Counted from the first letter of the stretch, positions 8,341 through 17,647 are shown. The stretch: DNA of 64,000 bases from an uncultured Phocaeicola sp. (GCA_944320815.1 CALUIZ010000009.1:1-64000); one strand, 5' to 3'. Notes: generated by a model not told the origin, from the sequence alone. Made by a program: numbers and translations.

Positions 8341-11300
8341 TTAGAGACTTTTCTGATTATGCTTCTTGAAATTCTCAACTTGATCCATAACCTGATCGAG
8401 CACTTCATCATTATATTGCGGTGGATAACCATTCTTCACTAGGCAGAAGAATATTTTCTGGTTCAAATCTGCCCTTATATTTGAGTTGTTCAGCCAATCG
8501 GTAAATGAAGATTGCAAGTCTATAAGCTCCTTTATCTTCTTGGCAAGTTCCTTACACTTGTTGTTAATGATAAGATTTCCTACTTTCTTGTCTGTTCCAT
8601 ATTCAAAGTCATATTTGTCACGTAAATGAAGAAGGATGTCATAGAACGCCTTTTCTTCAAACGTCAGTCCCAATTTACGGAAACTCTCTTTATCCTCTCC
8701 CAGTTCGGCAAGAATATCGAGAGCCTGTTTTGTCGCGTTTCTTATAATTTCATCAACAGCTTCATTCTGAGTATTTGTAGCTTCCTCTGCCGTAAGCTTG
8801 GATCTCCTGTTATGGTATTCTTCAAGTGTTTTTTTAAGAAGCTCCTCATATTTTTCCGCTGCTATCTTATTGGTGTTCTTGTATTCTTTGATAGACTTTC
8901 TCAACATTTTGACAAGAACCTCCAGTTTGGTTGCCGGCAGTTTCACGTTGTTAAGTTGTTCCACAAATTCAGGACTGAAAATATTTTCTTCCACATCTGT
9001 TTCAAGAATGCTTACTACAGAATTGCATTTCAAGGCTTCGGCAACCATCTTTTCCACGGCTCTGTTCATGCTTTCTGTATCGTGTTTCTCGCCTGATGTC
9101 TTTCTTATGTATGATGCAATGGCCATAAAGCATTGTGACAGCGAAAGCTGTTCGTTGGTCAGTACATTTGATGGCTGACACACATCGTATGCAGCTTTCA
9201 GCCTTTTTACATGTGCCAGGAAAAAAGTCCTGGCTTCTACTTTTTGGACCTGACCATTGGCGTTGGCCACATTAAGCTGGTCGGTAAGGGTGATGACATA
9301 GTCTGCTGCTGACGACAAGCATTCAAGCCTTTCCAAGGGAGCAGCCTCAGGATTGGTAAATGGAGATAGATCAAATCCTGTAAATACTTTTTTAATAAGG
9401 TCCAGCTCTATTATAAGCGCCTCCAATGCCTGTTCCACGTCATCTTCACTTGGTCCGAATGTATCACCTCCGTACTTTCGCATTGCCTGCATCATATTGT
9501 CATGGATTCCGATATAGTCTATGATATATCCATACGGTTTACCGGGATACTTTCTGTTTACACGACTGATGGTCTGGATAAGAGTCTGCTTTTGCAGTGG
9601 CTTGTCATTATACAGGTATGTCAGACAAGGGACATCAAATCCCGTAATCCACATATCAACTACAATAACCAGACGGAAATTGGAATGTTCCTTCTTGAAG
9701 GCATCGTCCATTTTCTTTGTTCTCGATTTATCCCCAAGATAATCATACATTTCTTTCGGGTCGTTCTTTCCACGTGTCGCTACCATGGCAATAGTGGGCA
9801 TCGGTGAAAGCTCTTTCAACTCTTCTTCCGTGACCTTGTTTTCATCCGGTGTCTTTTTCTCTTCAAACCATTCAGGTTTCAGCTTTCTGAATTTCTTCAG
9901 CAGATTAAACGCGATGTGTCGCTTGCTACATACAATCATGGCTTTCTGCACCACATCCTCGTTGTTTTCACAAGCCTTTGTGTAGTGTCCTATGATATCG
10001 TTTGCCAGTCTTTCCAGACGTTCATCGTCACCCAAAATCACTTCCATTGAGCTCATGGCCTTCTTGCTTGCTTCAATGTCTGATTCTGTAGCACCTTCAT
10101 CCGCACATTTCTTATAGTATGCGTCTATTTCCTTGACCTTTTCGCTGTCGAGTGTCACTTTGGCCATACGGGGTATATATTTCAGCTCTACGGTTATTTC
10201 ATCATCGACAGCCTGCTGCATAGTGTAGCTGTCAACTATTTCACCGAAGACCTGAATGGTTTCTTCTATCGGTGTGCCGGTGAATCCGACAAATGTTGCG
10301 TTGGGGAATGCACAACGAAGATGTTCTGCGTATGGTTTGGTTATGAAAGCTCCAATCTTGCTTTCATTCTCTTCTGAATCCAGTCCATTATCCAGAGGCT
10401 TCCGGTCTTTTATCTTCAACTGACTGTTCAGGCGTATTTGTGTCCTATGTGCCTCGTCAGAGAAGCAGATGATATTCTTTCTTCTGTTCAGTTCTCCTGT
10501 ATCCTCGCAAAACTTCTGGATGGTACAGATAAAGAAACCTCCCGTTTCCCTCATGGAGAGTTCTTTTTTCAGTTTATCACGGTTGGGGATAACCTGTGCG
10601 GCACCGGCAGAAAGATATTCCTCAGAGCGGAGAAACAACTTTCCTGCCTGTGACTGTAAATCGTCTCTGTCCACAATCATCACAATGGTAGGTGAGCCAA
10701 TCTCACTGCATCTTAATGACAACTGTCTTGCCAGAAACATCATGGTATAAGTCTTTCCGCATCCGGTCGCGCCAAAATAGGTTCCACCTTTGCTGTCTCC
10801 GGTCGCGTATGCTTTCCTTATACTTTCCCTAAGCATGCGTGTGGCGAAAAACTGAGGATAACGGCATACTATCTCTTCTTCTTTGTCACTTTTTTTGTCC
10901 GGGAAATAGATGTAATCTCTCAAAATCTCCAGAAACCTTTTGGGCTCATACACACCTGCAACTATGGTCTTTACCTGATCTATACCTTTCTGAGCGGCAG
11001 GATCTTCATTTCTCACTTTTTTCCAGGCATAATAATGCTCGTATGGTGTATATGTAGTTCCCAGTTTCGTGTTGTTCGCTGTTGCGTCACTGATGCATGA
11101 CAGAGGGCAATATCGCAACAGATGAGGTATATCCCGCATATATCTTTCATGTATCTGGTCGTATGCGTCAGCGATGGTTGCATTCTCATCGGTAGGATTC
11201 TTCAGTTCAAATACGCACAATGGGATACCGTTTACAAACAGAAGGACATCCGGAATGCGTATGTCTCCTTTTATTCCGTAACCTACCTCAAACTGATTGA

Positions 11301-11658
11301 CACAGCGGAATATATTATGTTTTGAATCAGGAGTGAAATCCAGATATTCTATATCAAAAATCTTTCCATCATCATGCCGGATATAGCGATAGCCGTCGCG
11401 AACCAAATAATAAGAATTACGGAGCAAATTAAAATGTGTTTGTCCGCCAACATGTCTCAGATGATTGGTCACTTCCTCTATGTCATTGTCTTTCAGGTCT
11501 GGATATCTGTCCAAAAGATAGGTTTTCAAATCATCCAGAATCAAAGTTTCACGGTTATTTCTTGCTATCTTGCCACCGTGAGTATATTCCCATCCTTGTG
11601 CCTGCAACAGGTATATCAGGGCCTCCTCGTATTCATTTTCGTAAAACTTTCCTTTCAT
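8341..11658 (-). CDS. hsdR: Type I restriction endonuclease subunit HsdR (second system)
   Basis: Translocase/nuclease subunit of the second type I R-M system, 1105 residues. The N-terminal nuclease site shows D137 and E151/K153 (IPDVLLF...FELKNP); the Walker A motif GATGCGKT is at 296-303, the DEAH box at 401-404 and the motif FTGTPIEET further on, with a long helical C-terminus. The architecture differs from the first HsdR, which lacks equivalent spacing and sequence, so this is an independent system. It lies 90 bases after hsdS, whereas hsdM and hsdS overlap, and the gap contains inverted repeats that may control restriction separately from modification. Confidence 0.96.
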   Translation of the reverse strand: MKGKFYENEYEEALIYLLQAQGWEYTHGGKIARNNRETLILDDLKTYLLDRYPDLKDNDIEEVTNHLRHVGGQTHFNLLRNSYYLVRDGYRYIRHDDGKIFDIEYLDFTPDSKHNIFRCVNQFEVGYGIKGDIRIPDVLLFVNGIPLCVFELKNPTDENATIADAYDQIHERYMRDIPHLLRYCPLSCISDATANNTKLGTTYTPYEHYYAWKKVRNEDPAAQKGIDQVKTIVAGVYEPKRFLEILRDYIYFPDKKSDKEEEIVCRYPQFFATRMLRESIRKAYATGDSKGGTYFGATGCGKTYTMMFLARQLSLRCSEIGSPTIVMIVDRDDLQSQAGKLFLRSEEYLSAGAAQVIPNRDKLKKELSMRETGGFFICTIQKFCEDTGELNRRKNIICFSDEAHRTQIRLNSQLKIKDRKPLDNGLDSEENESKIGAFITKPYAEHLRCAFPNATFVGFTGTPIEETIQVFGEIVDSYTMQQAVDDEITVELKYIPRMAKVTLDSEKVKEIDAYYKKCADEGATESDIEASKKAMSSMEVILGDDERLERLANDIIGHYTKACENNEDVVQKAMIVCSKRHIAFNLLKKFRKLKPEWFEEKKTPDENKVTEEELKELSPMPTIAMVATRGKNDPKEMYDYLGDKSRTKKMDDAFKKEHSNFRLVIVVDMWITGFDVPCLTYLYNDKPLQKQTLIQTISRVNRKYPGKPYGYIIDYIGIHDNMMQAMRKYGGDTFGPSEDDVEQALEALIIELDLIKKVFTGFDLSPFTNPEAAPLERLECLSSAADYVITLTDQLNVANANGQVQKVEARTFFLAHVKRLKAAYDVCQPSNVLTNEQLSLSQCFMAIASYIRKTSGEKHDTESMNRAVEKMVAEALKCNSVVSILETDVEENIFSPEFVEQLNNVKLPATKLEVLVKMLRKSIKEYKNTNKIAAEKYEELLKKTLEEYHNRRSKLTAEEATNTQNEAVDEIIRNATKQALDILAELGEDKESFRKLGLTFEEKAFYDILLHLRDKYDFEYGTDKKVGNLIINNKCKELAKKIKELIDLQSSFTDWLNNSNIRADLNQKIFFCLVKNGYPPQYNDEVLDQVMDQVENFKKHNQKSL

Positions 11659-11673
11659 GATGATGGTCGTTAT

Positions 11674-11720
11674 ATGTTTATATTTTAAACATGTACCCGA
11701 ATTGATGATTTTGGGTACAT
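11674..11720 (-). promoter_or_regulatory. Inverted repeats between hsdS and hsdR (possible operator)
   Basis: Two dyads overlap in the hsdS-hsdR gap. ATGTTTA at 11674-11680 pairs with TAAACAT at 11686-11692 across five bases, which is operator-like. ATGTACCC at 11691-11698 pairs with GGGTACAT at 11713-11720 across 14 bases, which is hairpin-like. The proximal dyad ends about 16 bases before the hsdR ATG. Function is inferred from position only. Confidence 0.4.
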
Positions 11721-11748
11721 ATATGAGTTATGGCTTATCTTTACCTTG

Positions 11749-12882
11749 TCATTGATGTATGGCTTTTTGAATTAATGCGGGACAAATCTCTTTAAGCTTT
11801 TCCCTTGCTTCTGAGGCTATCTTCTTGGCTTCTTCCATACAGTGATATAGGTTTACTATAGATTGCTGTACTTCTATGGGTGGAAGAGGGATTTGTACTC
11901 TACAAAGTTCTTCCCAGTCGAATGTCTCTCTTGCGCTTCCCCAAGAATTGAATCTTGAATATCTGTCAAATTCGCTGCGGCTTAATATTAAAAATAAATA
12001 TTCCGGTTGTAGTACACTCTCATTTATACATTTAAAATTAATGTATGATGATGATACGATATAAGTTCTTTCTGTGTTGTTTATAGCTAATGATATTTTT
12101 CCTCCATTTCTTGATGTTACTGATACATAACAAAATTCTCTTGGCTTGAGGATTTTATAAGGTAATAAAGAAACATCCTTCATATCGGCTTTTGTATTGA
12201 TGAGTTTTTTCCCAATACTTATACCACGTACATCATCAAGAGTATATATGCCCTCACTATTTCTTTCATCGCAGTATTCTATATGCTTCCCTAAAAGGTC
12301 TGTATTATATTTGTGCTGACAATTGACTATAAAAGCCTCACAGGCCTTACTTAATGGCTCTATCAATGCCTCATTTTGTTCTGCAAGAGACTTTAGTCCA
12401 TTATAGGTGTCTACCAATTCTTGTTGGACTTTCATTGACGGTAAAGGTATTTGTACTCTGCAAAGTTCTTCCCAATCGAATGTCTCCCTTGCGCTTCCCC
12501 AAGAATTGAATCTTGAATATCTGTCAAACTCGCTGCGGCTTAATATTAAAAATAAATATTCCGGTTGTAGTACACTCTCATTTATACATTTAAAATTAAT
12601 GTATGATGATGATACGATATAAGTTCTTTCTGTGTTGTTTATAGCTAATGATATTTTTCCTCCATTTCTTGATGTTACTGATACATAACAAAATTCTCTT
12701 GGCTTGAGGATTTTATAAGGTAATAAAGAAACATCCTTCATATCGGCTTTTGTATTGATGAGTTTTTTTCCAATACTTATACCACGTACATCATCAAGAG
12801 TATATATGCCTTCACTATTTCTTTCATCGCAAAGTTCAATATAGTTTCCAAGCTGTACCCATTTCGTCTTATTCGCATTCAT
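11749..12882 (-). CDS. hsdS: HsdS specificity subunit with two identical target-recognition domains
   Basis: DNA-recognition subunit of the second type I system, 377 residues, slightly short for HsdS. The recognition domains occupy about residues 18-145 and 204-331, separated by helical spacers (about 146-203 and 332-377). The two domains have the same amino acid sequence over roughly 128 residues, exactly 186 residues apart, while the DNA differs at six positions that are all silent. In ordinary type I enzymes the two domains differ and read two different half-sites; two equal domains should read a palindromic split target (inference). It overlaps hsdM by 14 bases. Confidence 0.95.
   Translation of the reverse strand: MNANKTKWVQLGNYIELCDERNSEGIYTLDDVRGISIGKKLINTKADMKDVSLLPYKILKPREFCYVSVTSRNGGKISLAINNTERTYIVSSSYINFKCINESVLQPEYLFLILSRSEFDRYSRFNSWGSARETFDWEELCRVQIPLPSMKVQQELVDTYNGLKSLAEQNEALIEPLSKACEAFIVNCQHKYNTDLLGKHIEYCDERNSEGIYTLDDVRGISIGKKLINTKADMKDVSLLPYKILKPREFCYVSVTSRNGGKISLAINNTERTYIVSSSYINFKCINESVLQPEYLFLILSRSEFDRYSRFNSWGSARETFDWEELCRVQIPLPPIEVQQSIVNLYHCMEEAKKIASEAREKLKEICPALIQKAIHQ
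11891..12273 (-). repeat. Recognition-domain direct repeat, copy B (C-terminal domain)
   Basis: This 383-bp block is repeated at 12449-12831, an offset of 558 bp. By eye the copies differ at six bases, all transitions and all silent. It encodes the second recognition domain of the second HsdS. Confidence 0.93.
12449..12831 (-). repeat. Recognition-domain direct repeat, copy A (N-terminal domain)
   Basis: Partner of the block at 11891-12273, encoding the first recognition domain of the second HsdS. The protein copies are identical although the DNA copies carry six silent changes. Confidence 0.93.
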
Positions 12883-14479
12883 ACCCCAATAACTTTAAAG
12901 CATTTCTTAATGTGGCATCATTTTCTTTCTGGCGTTTCAAAAGTCCAGATACAGTTTTAGCCGTATCAGAAAGAACTTCCTCATAATCGATGCCATTGTC
13001 ACGGTCTTCAAACCTGATGTATCTGCTTGGTACCAGTGAGAAGTTGTTGGATTCAATGCCATCAATGTCGTAAACTCCTACAGAACGGTACAGTTCCGGT
13101 TTGGAATAACTTTTTCCGTCGGTACCTTCACTCTGCCACCTGAAATATATTTCCGAGGCACGCTTTATCTGTTCGGCAGATAATACGAACTTCTTCTTCT
13201 GCTCACCCTTTACCGGGTTGGTAGCCCACTGGCGCAAGTCCATGAAAAGGATTTCATGCTCTCTGTTACGAAGCTTGCGGCCATGCCACAGACCACCTCT
13301 CTTGTTCTCGTTCAGTATCCAGAGAGTCACGGAAATATCTGTAGAATAAAACAATTCTCGCGGCAAGACAATAATGGCTTCAATCTTGTCATTCTCAATC
13401 AGTTTCTGACGGATATTCTGGGTATCCGTATCTCCCAATGCACCATTTGCCAACAGGAATCCCGCTACGCCTTTTCCAGCTTTAAGTTTGGACAGAATAT
13501 GCAGAATCCAGGCATAGTTGGCATTGCTTTCAGGAGGCACAGAATAGCCGGCCCATCTTTCATCATTGCTGAGATTGGTGTCATACCAGCTCTTCAGGTT
13601 GAACGGAGGGTTGGCCATGATATAATCAAAAGTCAGTCCGCGGTGCAGGTCATTGGTGAAAGTGGAAGCATTCTTCTCTCCGAGATGATGCGATATACCT
13701 CTGACGGCAAGATTCATCTTTGCCAGACGATACGTTGCCGGGTCGCTTTCCTGACCATACACATTTACCATAGAGATGTCGCCCTGTTTGGCTTCCACAT
13801 ATTTGGCGCATTGAACGAACATGCCTCCGGAACCGCAGCACGGATCGTATAATGTTCCGTCGAAAGGCTCGATAAACGCTGCAATCAATTCGACTACATC
13901 ATGCGGTGTATAGAACTCTCCATCTTCCTTAGTGGCATTTACGGCAAACGATTTCAGAAAATATTCATAAACACGGCCGATAAGGTCTTTCTCTTCGCCG
14001 AAAGCCTTGTGGGATACCTTGTTCACTTCATCCACGACCTTCTTTATGACATTGCTTTCAAGGTTTATTGAAGAAAACAAGCCCAGACGCACGCATCCTT
14101 TGAACGCTTTTCCGCTGTCGTCAATGGCTTGTAACGCATCATCCAAAGCGGCATTCAGTTTGGTTGAAGGGACATTTATGAGCATTGACCAGCGAGCCGG
14201 TTCCGGAACGTACGAAATGCCTTTATATCTGTTGGGGTTTTTGGTGTAATATTCTATTATCGGTTCTTCAAGGATTCCATTGTTAATGCAGTCCTGACGC
14301 ATTTTCTCTTTCTCGTCTTCAAACTTTTCCCCTATGAAACGCAGGAATACGAGAGTCAGAAGCAGATCCCGTTTGTCGTTCAACGATGCATTGCCGCGCA
14401 GATAATCACGGCAATTGAGTAATATACTTTCCAAGTTCAAAGCCTTGTCTTCTTTCTTTTTAGTCGCTTTTTTTGCCAT
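12869..14479 (-). CDS. hsdM: Type I restriction enzyme methyltransferase subunit HsdM (second system)
   Basis: N6-adenine methyltransferase subunit, 536 residues. The N-terminus is Lys-rich (MAKKATKKKEDK), followed by the helical HsdM N-domain (LNLESILLNCRDYLRG), the SAM motif DPCCGSG at 212-218 and the catalytic NPPF at 290-293. It is the first gene of the second operon, driven by a strong promoter match at 14515-14545, and overlaps hsdS by 14 bases. With the equal recognition domains of its HsdS it would methylate both strands of a symmetric site. Confidence 0.96.
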   Translation of the reverse strand: MAKKATKKKEDKALNLESILLNCRDYLRGNASLNDKRDLLLTLVFLRFIGEKFEDEKEKMRQDCINNGILEEPIIEYYTKNPNRYKGISYVPEPARWSMLINVPSTKLNAALDDALQAIDDSGKAFKGCVRLGLFSSINLESNVIKKVVDEVNKVSHKAFGEEKDLIGRVYEYFLKSFAVNATKEDGEFYTPHDVVELIAAFIEPFDGTLYDPCCGSGGMFVQCAKYVEAKQGDISMVNVYGQESDPATYRLAKMNLAVRGISHHLGEKNASTFTNDLHRGLTFDYIMANPPFNLKSWYDTNLSNDERWAGYSVPPESNANYAWILHILSKLKAGKGVAGFLLANGALGDTDTQNIRQKLIENDKIEAIIVLPRELFYSTDISVTLWILNENKRGGLWHGRKLRNREHEILFMDLRQWATNPVKGEQKKKFVLSAEQIKRASEIYFRWQSEGTDGKSYSKPELYRSVGVYDIDGIESNNFSLVPSRYIRFEDRDNGIDYEEVLSDTAKTVSGLLKRQKENDATLRNALKLLGYECE

Positions 14480-14514
14480 ATATTACATTATTGAATGTGG
14501 AATGATGTATGACA

Positions 14515-14545
14515 CAAAGATAGTTCAAACAGAGTTAAACACAAA
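14515..14545 (-). promoter_or_regulatory. Promoter of the second R-M operon
   Basis: On the plus strand CAAAGATA (14515-14522) is followed after exactly 19 bases by CAAA (14542-14545). Read on the coding strand this is TTTG-N19-TATCTTTG, a perfect Bacteroidota promoter, about 35 bases before the hsdM ATG. Confidence 0.8.
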
Positions 14546-14576
14546 GTAAAGCTCCGGTTTTCAGACCATGCCAGAC

Positions 14577-14664
14577 TTAAAAACATGAATGCTGGTTCAT
14601 CAAAAACACGCTGATGTTCTGATGAAAATACCTTGTTGTTTTGATAAAAGTACCGGCATGTTTT
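14577..14664. repeat. Degenerate ~22-bp tandem repeat, locus A
   Basis: Four consecutive 22-bp units start at 14577, 14599, 14621 and 14643. The clearest two share GAT(A/G)AAAnTACC followed by TGTTTT at the same register. A further related unit near 14730 (AAGAATACCGGTATTCTT, a perfect palindrome) falls almost in phase inside the 3' end of the AraC gene. It belongs to a family seen at four other intergenic loci in this window. Confidence 0.6.
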
Positions 14665-14724
14665 TGTCTTGGAGCAAGCTTTATGAAAGTCCGTTCTGTT
14701 TCATGCCCAAGAACCTGTTTGGGT

Positions 14725-15582
14725 TTAATGATAAGAATACCGGTATTCTTGTGGAGTGGTGCCAACCAGTTTCTTGAACAGGCGGTTGAAGTAAGAATAG
14801 TCGTCGAAACCAAGATTGAGGGCGATGTCTTTTACCAGCGTATCACTTGTAACCAATATAAGCTGGGCCTTCTCTATCTTTTTTTGATTGATGTATTGGA
14901 GTGGAGTCGTTTTCACTTCATGCTTGAACATACGGATGAAATGGTCTTTGGACAAACATGTCTGTGCAGCCAGTTCGTCTATGCTCAGGCTTTTGTTGAT
15001 GTGGTTATGGATATATGACAGCACTTTCGTCAGCCGTTCGTCTCTTTTTTTCGATTTTTCCTGCGCATATCTCATGAAATGGGAGAGGAGCTGGTAGACG
15101 ATGCCTCTTGATTCCACCTTGTCATAAAAGGCTCGTTGTTTGTTCTTCAGCAGGTTCTGCATGAGTGTGATGTTGTTGTCATAGACTGTGGGGTCCACCT
15201 TTTGCAGGTTCATGTGCGGATTGATGGCGCAGAAACGTTTCATCAGTGCCAAATCCAGTTCGCTGCCGGGTATTTCTACCGGAAACTCCCATTCGTCCAA
15301 TATACTTTTCCCCTCCTGGTTTTCTTCGTAGATGTGCATGTAGTAATGGCAGAAATAGGAGTCACAGATATTGTCGTGTTTGGTGAATGCCGGAATAAAG
15401 TACATGTGCTGGGGACTCAGCCGGTAAATGCCGGAAGGCAGTTTCACCTGCGCTCTTCCTTCCGTTACATAATACAGGCGGATAAAGGGACTGGTGACAT
15501 CTTGCCAGTTCCAGTCAGCATGGTGAATGGATAGTCCGGCGTTCAACACGACAGGATGCAGTTGGTCTATTGAGAAATTCAT
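14725..15582 (-). CDS. AraC-family transcriptional regulator
   Basis: A 285-residue regulator with an N-terminal cupin-like sensing domain (about 20-160, including YRLSPQHMYFIPAFTKH) and a C-terminal AraC DNA-binding domain with two helix-turn-helix motifs (IDELAAQTCLSKDHFIRMF and VKDIALNLGFDDYSYFNRLF). It is transcribed divergently from the GH29 fucosidase with both promoters in the shared 286-bp gap, so it most likely controls that gene in response to a sugar ligand (inference). It also marks the right border of the restriction island. Confidence 0.9.
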   Translation of the reverse strand: MNFSIDQLHPVVLNAGLSIHHADWNWQDVTSPFIRLYYVTEGRAQVKLPSGIYRLSPQHMYFIPAFTKHDNICDSYFCHYYMHIYEENQEGKSILDEWEFPVEIPGSELDLALMKRFCAINPHMNLQKVDPTVYDNNITLMQNLLKNKQRAFYDKVESRGIVYQLLSHFMRYAQEKSKKRDERLTKVLSYIHNHINKSLSIDELAAQTCLSKDHFIRMFKHEVKTTPLQYINQKKIEKAQLILVTSDTLVKDIALNLGFDDYSYFNRLFKKLVGTTPQEYRYSYH

Positions 15583-15609
15583 GATAAGGTATCTGTGTCA
15601 TTCTGTCTG

Positions 15610-15640
15610 CAAATATAAACAAGGCGTGTGAATCTTCAAG
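15610..15640 (-). promoter_or_regulatory. Promoter of the AraC regulator gene
   Basis: CAAATATA (15610-15617) and, 19 bases further, CAAG (15637-15640) read as CTTG-N19-TATATTTG on the coding strand, a near-perfect Bacteroidota promoter about 28 bases before the start codon. Confidence 0.6.
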
Positions 15641-15740
15641 GCTTATGCCGAAATAATCCTATAAAACGCTGCTGTTTCCTGAGCCTAATCTTTTGATTCG
15701 GGAAATAAGCCGGCAAAGTTCTATTATAATGCGTCAATGT

Positions 15741-15772
15741 CTTGTCATGGGATGTTTTATTGCATACCTTTG
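15741..15772 (+). promoter_or_regulatory. Promoter of the GH29 fucosidase gene
   Basis: TACCTTTG at 15765-15772 matches the -7 consensus, with CTTG at 15741-15744 about 20 bases upstream as a -33 element. The leader to the chosen ATG would be about 90 bases. Confidence 0.55.
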
Positions 15773-15868
15773 TATGGTTAAATGTGCTTTATGAATGTCT
15801 GCGGACAGCCGATACAGAAGCGGACATTTATATTGTTCTATATATTCATTAACTTAATAATACAATGT

Positions 15869-17521
15869 ATGAGACACAAGGTTTTGTTTTTTCCTCTTTT
15901 GTTTTGCGCGACTTTCGTGTCGTGCGGACAAGCCCCAAAGTCTTCCTATGAAGTGCCGGTCTCCGAAGCCGACGAACCGATGATGACGGGCAAGTTTGAA
16001 CCTGCATGGGAGTCGTTGGAGAATTATCAGGTACCGGAGTGGTTCCGTGACGTCAAGTTTGGTATCTTTTCTCATTTCGGTCCTCAGAACGTGGAAGGGT
16101 CGGGCGACTGGATGGCCCGTGGCCTGTATATTGAAGGCTCCGCACAATACAATTATCATGTGGAACACTATGGACATCCTTCTGAGGTTGGCTTTAAGGA
16201 CATCATTCCCTTGTTCAAGGCAGAGAAATGGAATCCGGATTCACTGCTGGCCTTTTATAAAAAGATAGGTGCCCGATATATCGTGGCTTTGGGAAACCAT
16301 CATGATAATTTTGACTTGTGGGACAGCAAGTATCAGCCTTGGAATTCCATGAATATGGGACCGAAGCGTGATGTTCTGGACGGCTGGGCAAAGGCGGCCC
16401 GTAAATTGGGCATGTATTTCGGTGTCAGTCTTCATGCCGACCATGCCTGGTTATGGTATGAGACGGCGCAACGTCATGATACCATTGGTCCGAAGAAAGG
16501 CATTCCTTATGACGGCAAGCTGACCAAAGCCGATGGCAAAGGCAAATGGTGGGAAGGTTACGATCCGCAGGATCTGTATGCGCAGAACCATCCGTTGAGC
16601 GAGAACAGTTGGGACAATGGCATGATTCACCGCCAATGGGCGTGGGGAGAAGGTGCTTGCACTCCTTCGCAGGAGTATGTGACTAACTTCTACAACCGTA
16701 CGCTGGATGTGATCAACCGTTATAATCCTGATTTGTTGTATTTTGATGTAACCGTACTTCCTTTCTATCCTGTCAGCGATGCCGGTTTGAAGATAGCTGC
16801 TCATTACTATAATCATAATATGGCTACGCACGACAATAAGCTGGAAGGAGTCATTACGACCAAGATTCTGGACGAAAGACAGCGCAAGGCTCTGGTGTGG
16901 GATGTGGAGCGTGGTGCTCCGAACAAGATGCTTCCTGACCCGTGGCAGACATGTACGTGTCTGGGTACATGGCATTATCATACGGAGTTCTATGAGCGTG
17001 GCTGGTATAAGTCGGCTGCCAGTGTGGTGAAATTGCTGATGGATGTAGTGAGTAAGAACGGCAATCTGCTGCTGAATGTTCCTTTGCGTGCCGATGGTAC
17101 GTTTGATGACAAAGAAGAGAAGATATTGAATGAGTTCGGTGAGTGGATGGCAGTCAATGGCGAAGCAATTTACGGGACACGTCCCTGGAAGGTGTTTGGT
17201 GAAGGGCCTATAGCCAATGCGGACATTGCAATCAATGCCCAAGGTTTCAATGAAGGTTCCTACACGAATGCCACTGCCGAGGAAATCCGCTTTACGCAAA
17301 AGGGGAATGATTTGTATGCAACGGCTTTGGCATGGCCGGAAAACGGAAAAGTGGTTGTGAAGTCGCTTGCTGAGGGTAGCGGACTCTATCCCGGTAAAAT
17401 AAGGGAAGTGGAATTGTTGGGTTATGGAAAGGTGGACTTCAGACGCACGGCTGACGGGCTTGTCATTGAATTGCCCGAAAAGCAGTTGAATAAGATTGCT
17501 CCGGTTCTCAAGGTGAAGTGA
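15869..17521 (+). CDS. GH29 alpha-L-fucosidase lipoprotein
   Basis: An exo-acting fucosidase that would release L-fucose from host or plant glycans, 550 residues. I chose the ATG at 15869 because the protein then starts MRHKVLFFPLLFCATFVSCGQ-like with a lipobox ending in Cys, giving a membrane-anchored lipoprotein; the frame stays open 29 codons further upstream. GH29 features include VKFGIFSHFG near the N-terminus, HHDNFDLWDS, and LLYFDVTVLPF, whose Asp is the likely nucleophile. The divergent AraC regulator is its probable controller. No other carbohydrate genes adjoin it, so it is not part of a full PUL. Confidence 0.88.
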   Translation: MRHKVLFFPLLFCATFVSCGQAPKSSYEVPVSEADEPMMTGKFEPAWESLENYQVPEWFRDVKFGIFSHFGPQNVEGSGDWMARGLYIEGSAQYNYHVEHYGHPSEVGFKDIIPLFKAEKWNPDSLLAFYKKIGARYIVALGNHHDNFDLWDSKYQPWNSMNMGPKRDVLDGWAKAARKLGMYFGVSLHADHAWLWYETAQRHDTIGPKKGIPYDGKLTKADGKGKWWEGYDPQDLYAQNHPLSENSWDNGMIHRQWAWGEGACTPSQEYVTNFYNRTLDVINRYNPDLLYFDVTVLPFYPVSDAGLKIAAHYYNHNMATHDNKLEGVITTKILDERQRKALVWDVERGAPNKMLPDPWQTCTCLGTWHYHTEFYERGWYKSAASVVKLLMDVVSKNGNLLLNVPLRADGTFDDKEEKILNEFGEWMAVNGEAIYGTRPWKVFGEGPIANADIAINAQGFNEGSYTNATAEEIRFTQKGNDLYATALAWPENGKVVVKSLAEGSGLYPGKIREVELLGYGKVDFRRTADGLVIELPEKQLNKIAPVLKVK

Positions 17522-17589
17522 AATGTTCAATTCCCATATCCTCCGTGTGCAGAAGGTGCGTGTGGAGATGTGAAAGGGCGGAAAATGAA

Positions 17590-17622
17590 AATAGGAGGAA
17601 ACAATGTCGTTTTCCTCCTATT
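17590..17622. terminator. Bidirectional terminator between the fucosidase and rpsP
   Basis: A perfect 12-bp stem (AATAGGAGGAAA at 17590-17601 with 17611-17622) and a 9-nt loop between two convergent genes. The side serving rpsP has a T-rich tail. Confidence 0.8.
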
Positions 17623-17647
17623 CAAATTCAATAAAATCAAAAAAGAT

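Noticed and set aside
11749-12882. HsdS repeat as an assembly error
   Set aside because: The two copies differ at six silent positions and lie in different flanking sequence within one open frame, which collapsed or duplicated assemblies would not produce.
14577-14752. CRISPR array at the 22-bp repeats
   Set aside because: The repeats are contiguous and degenerate with no unique spacers, and no cas genes are in the window.
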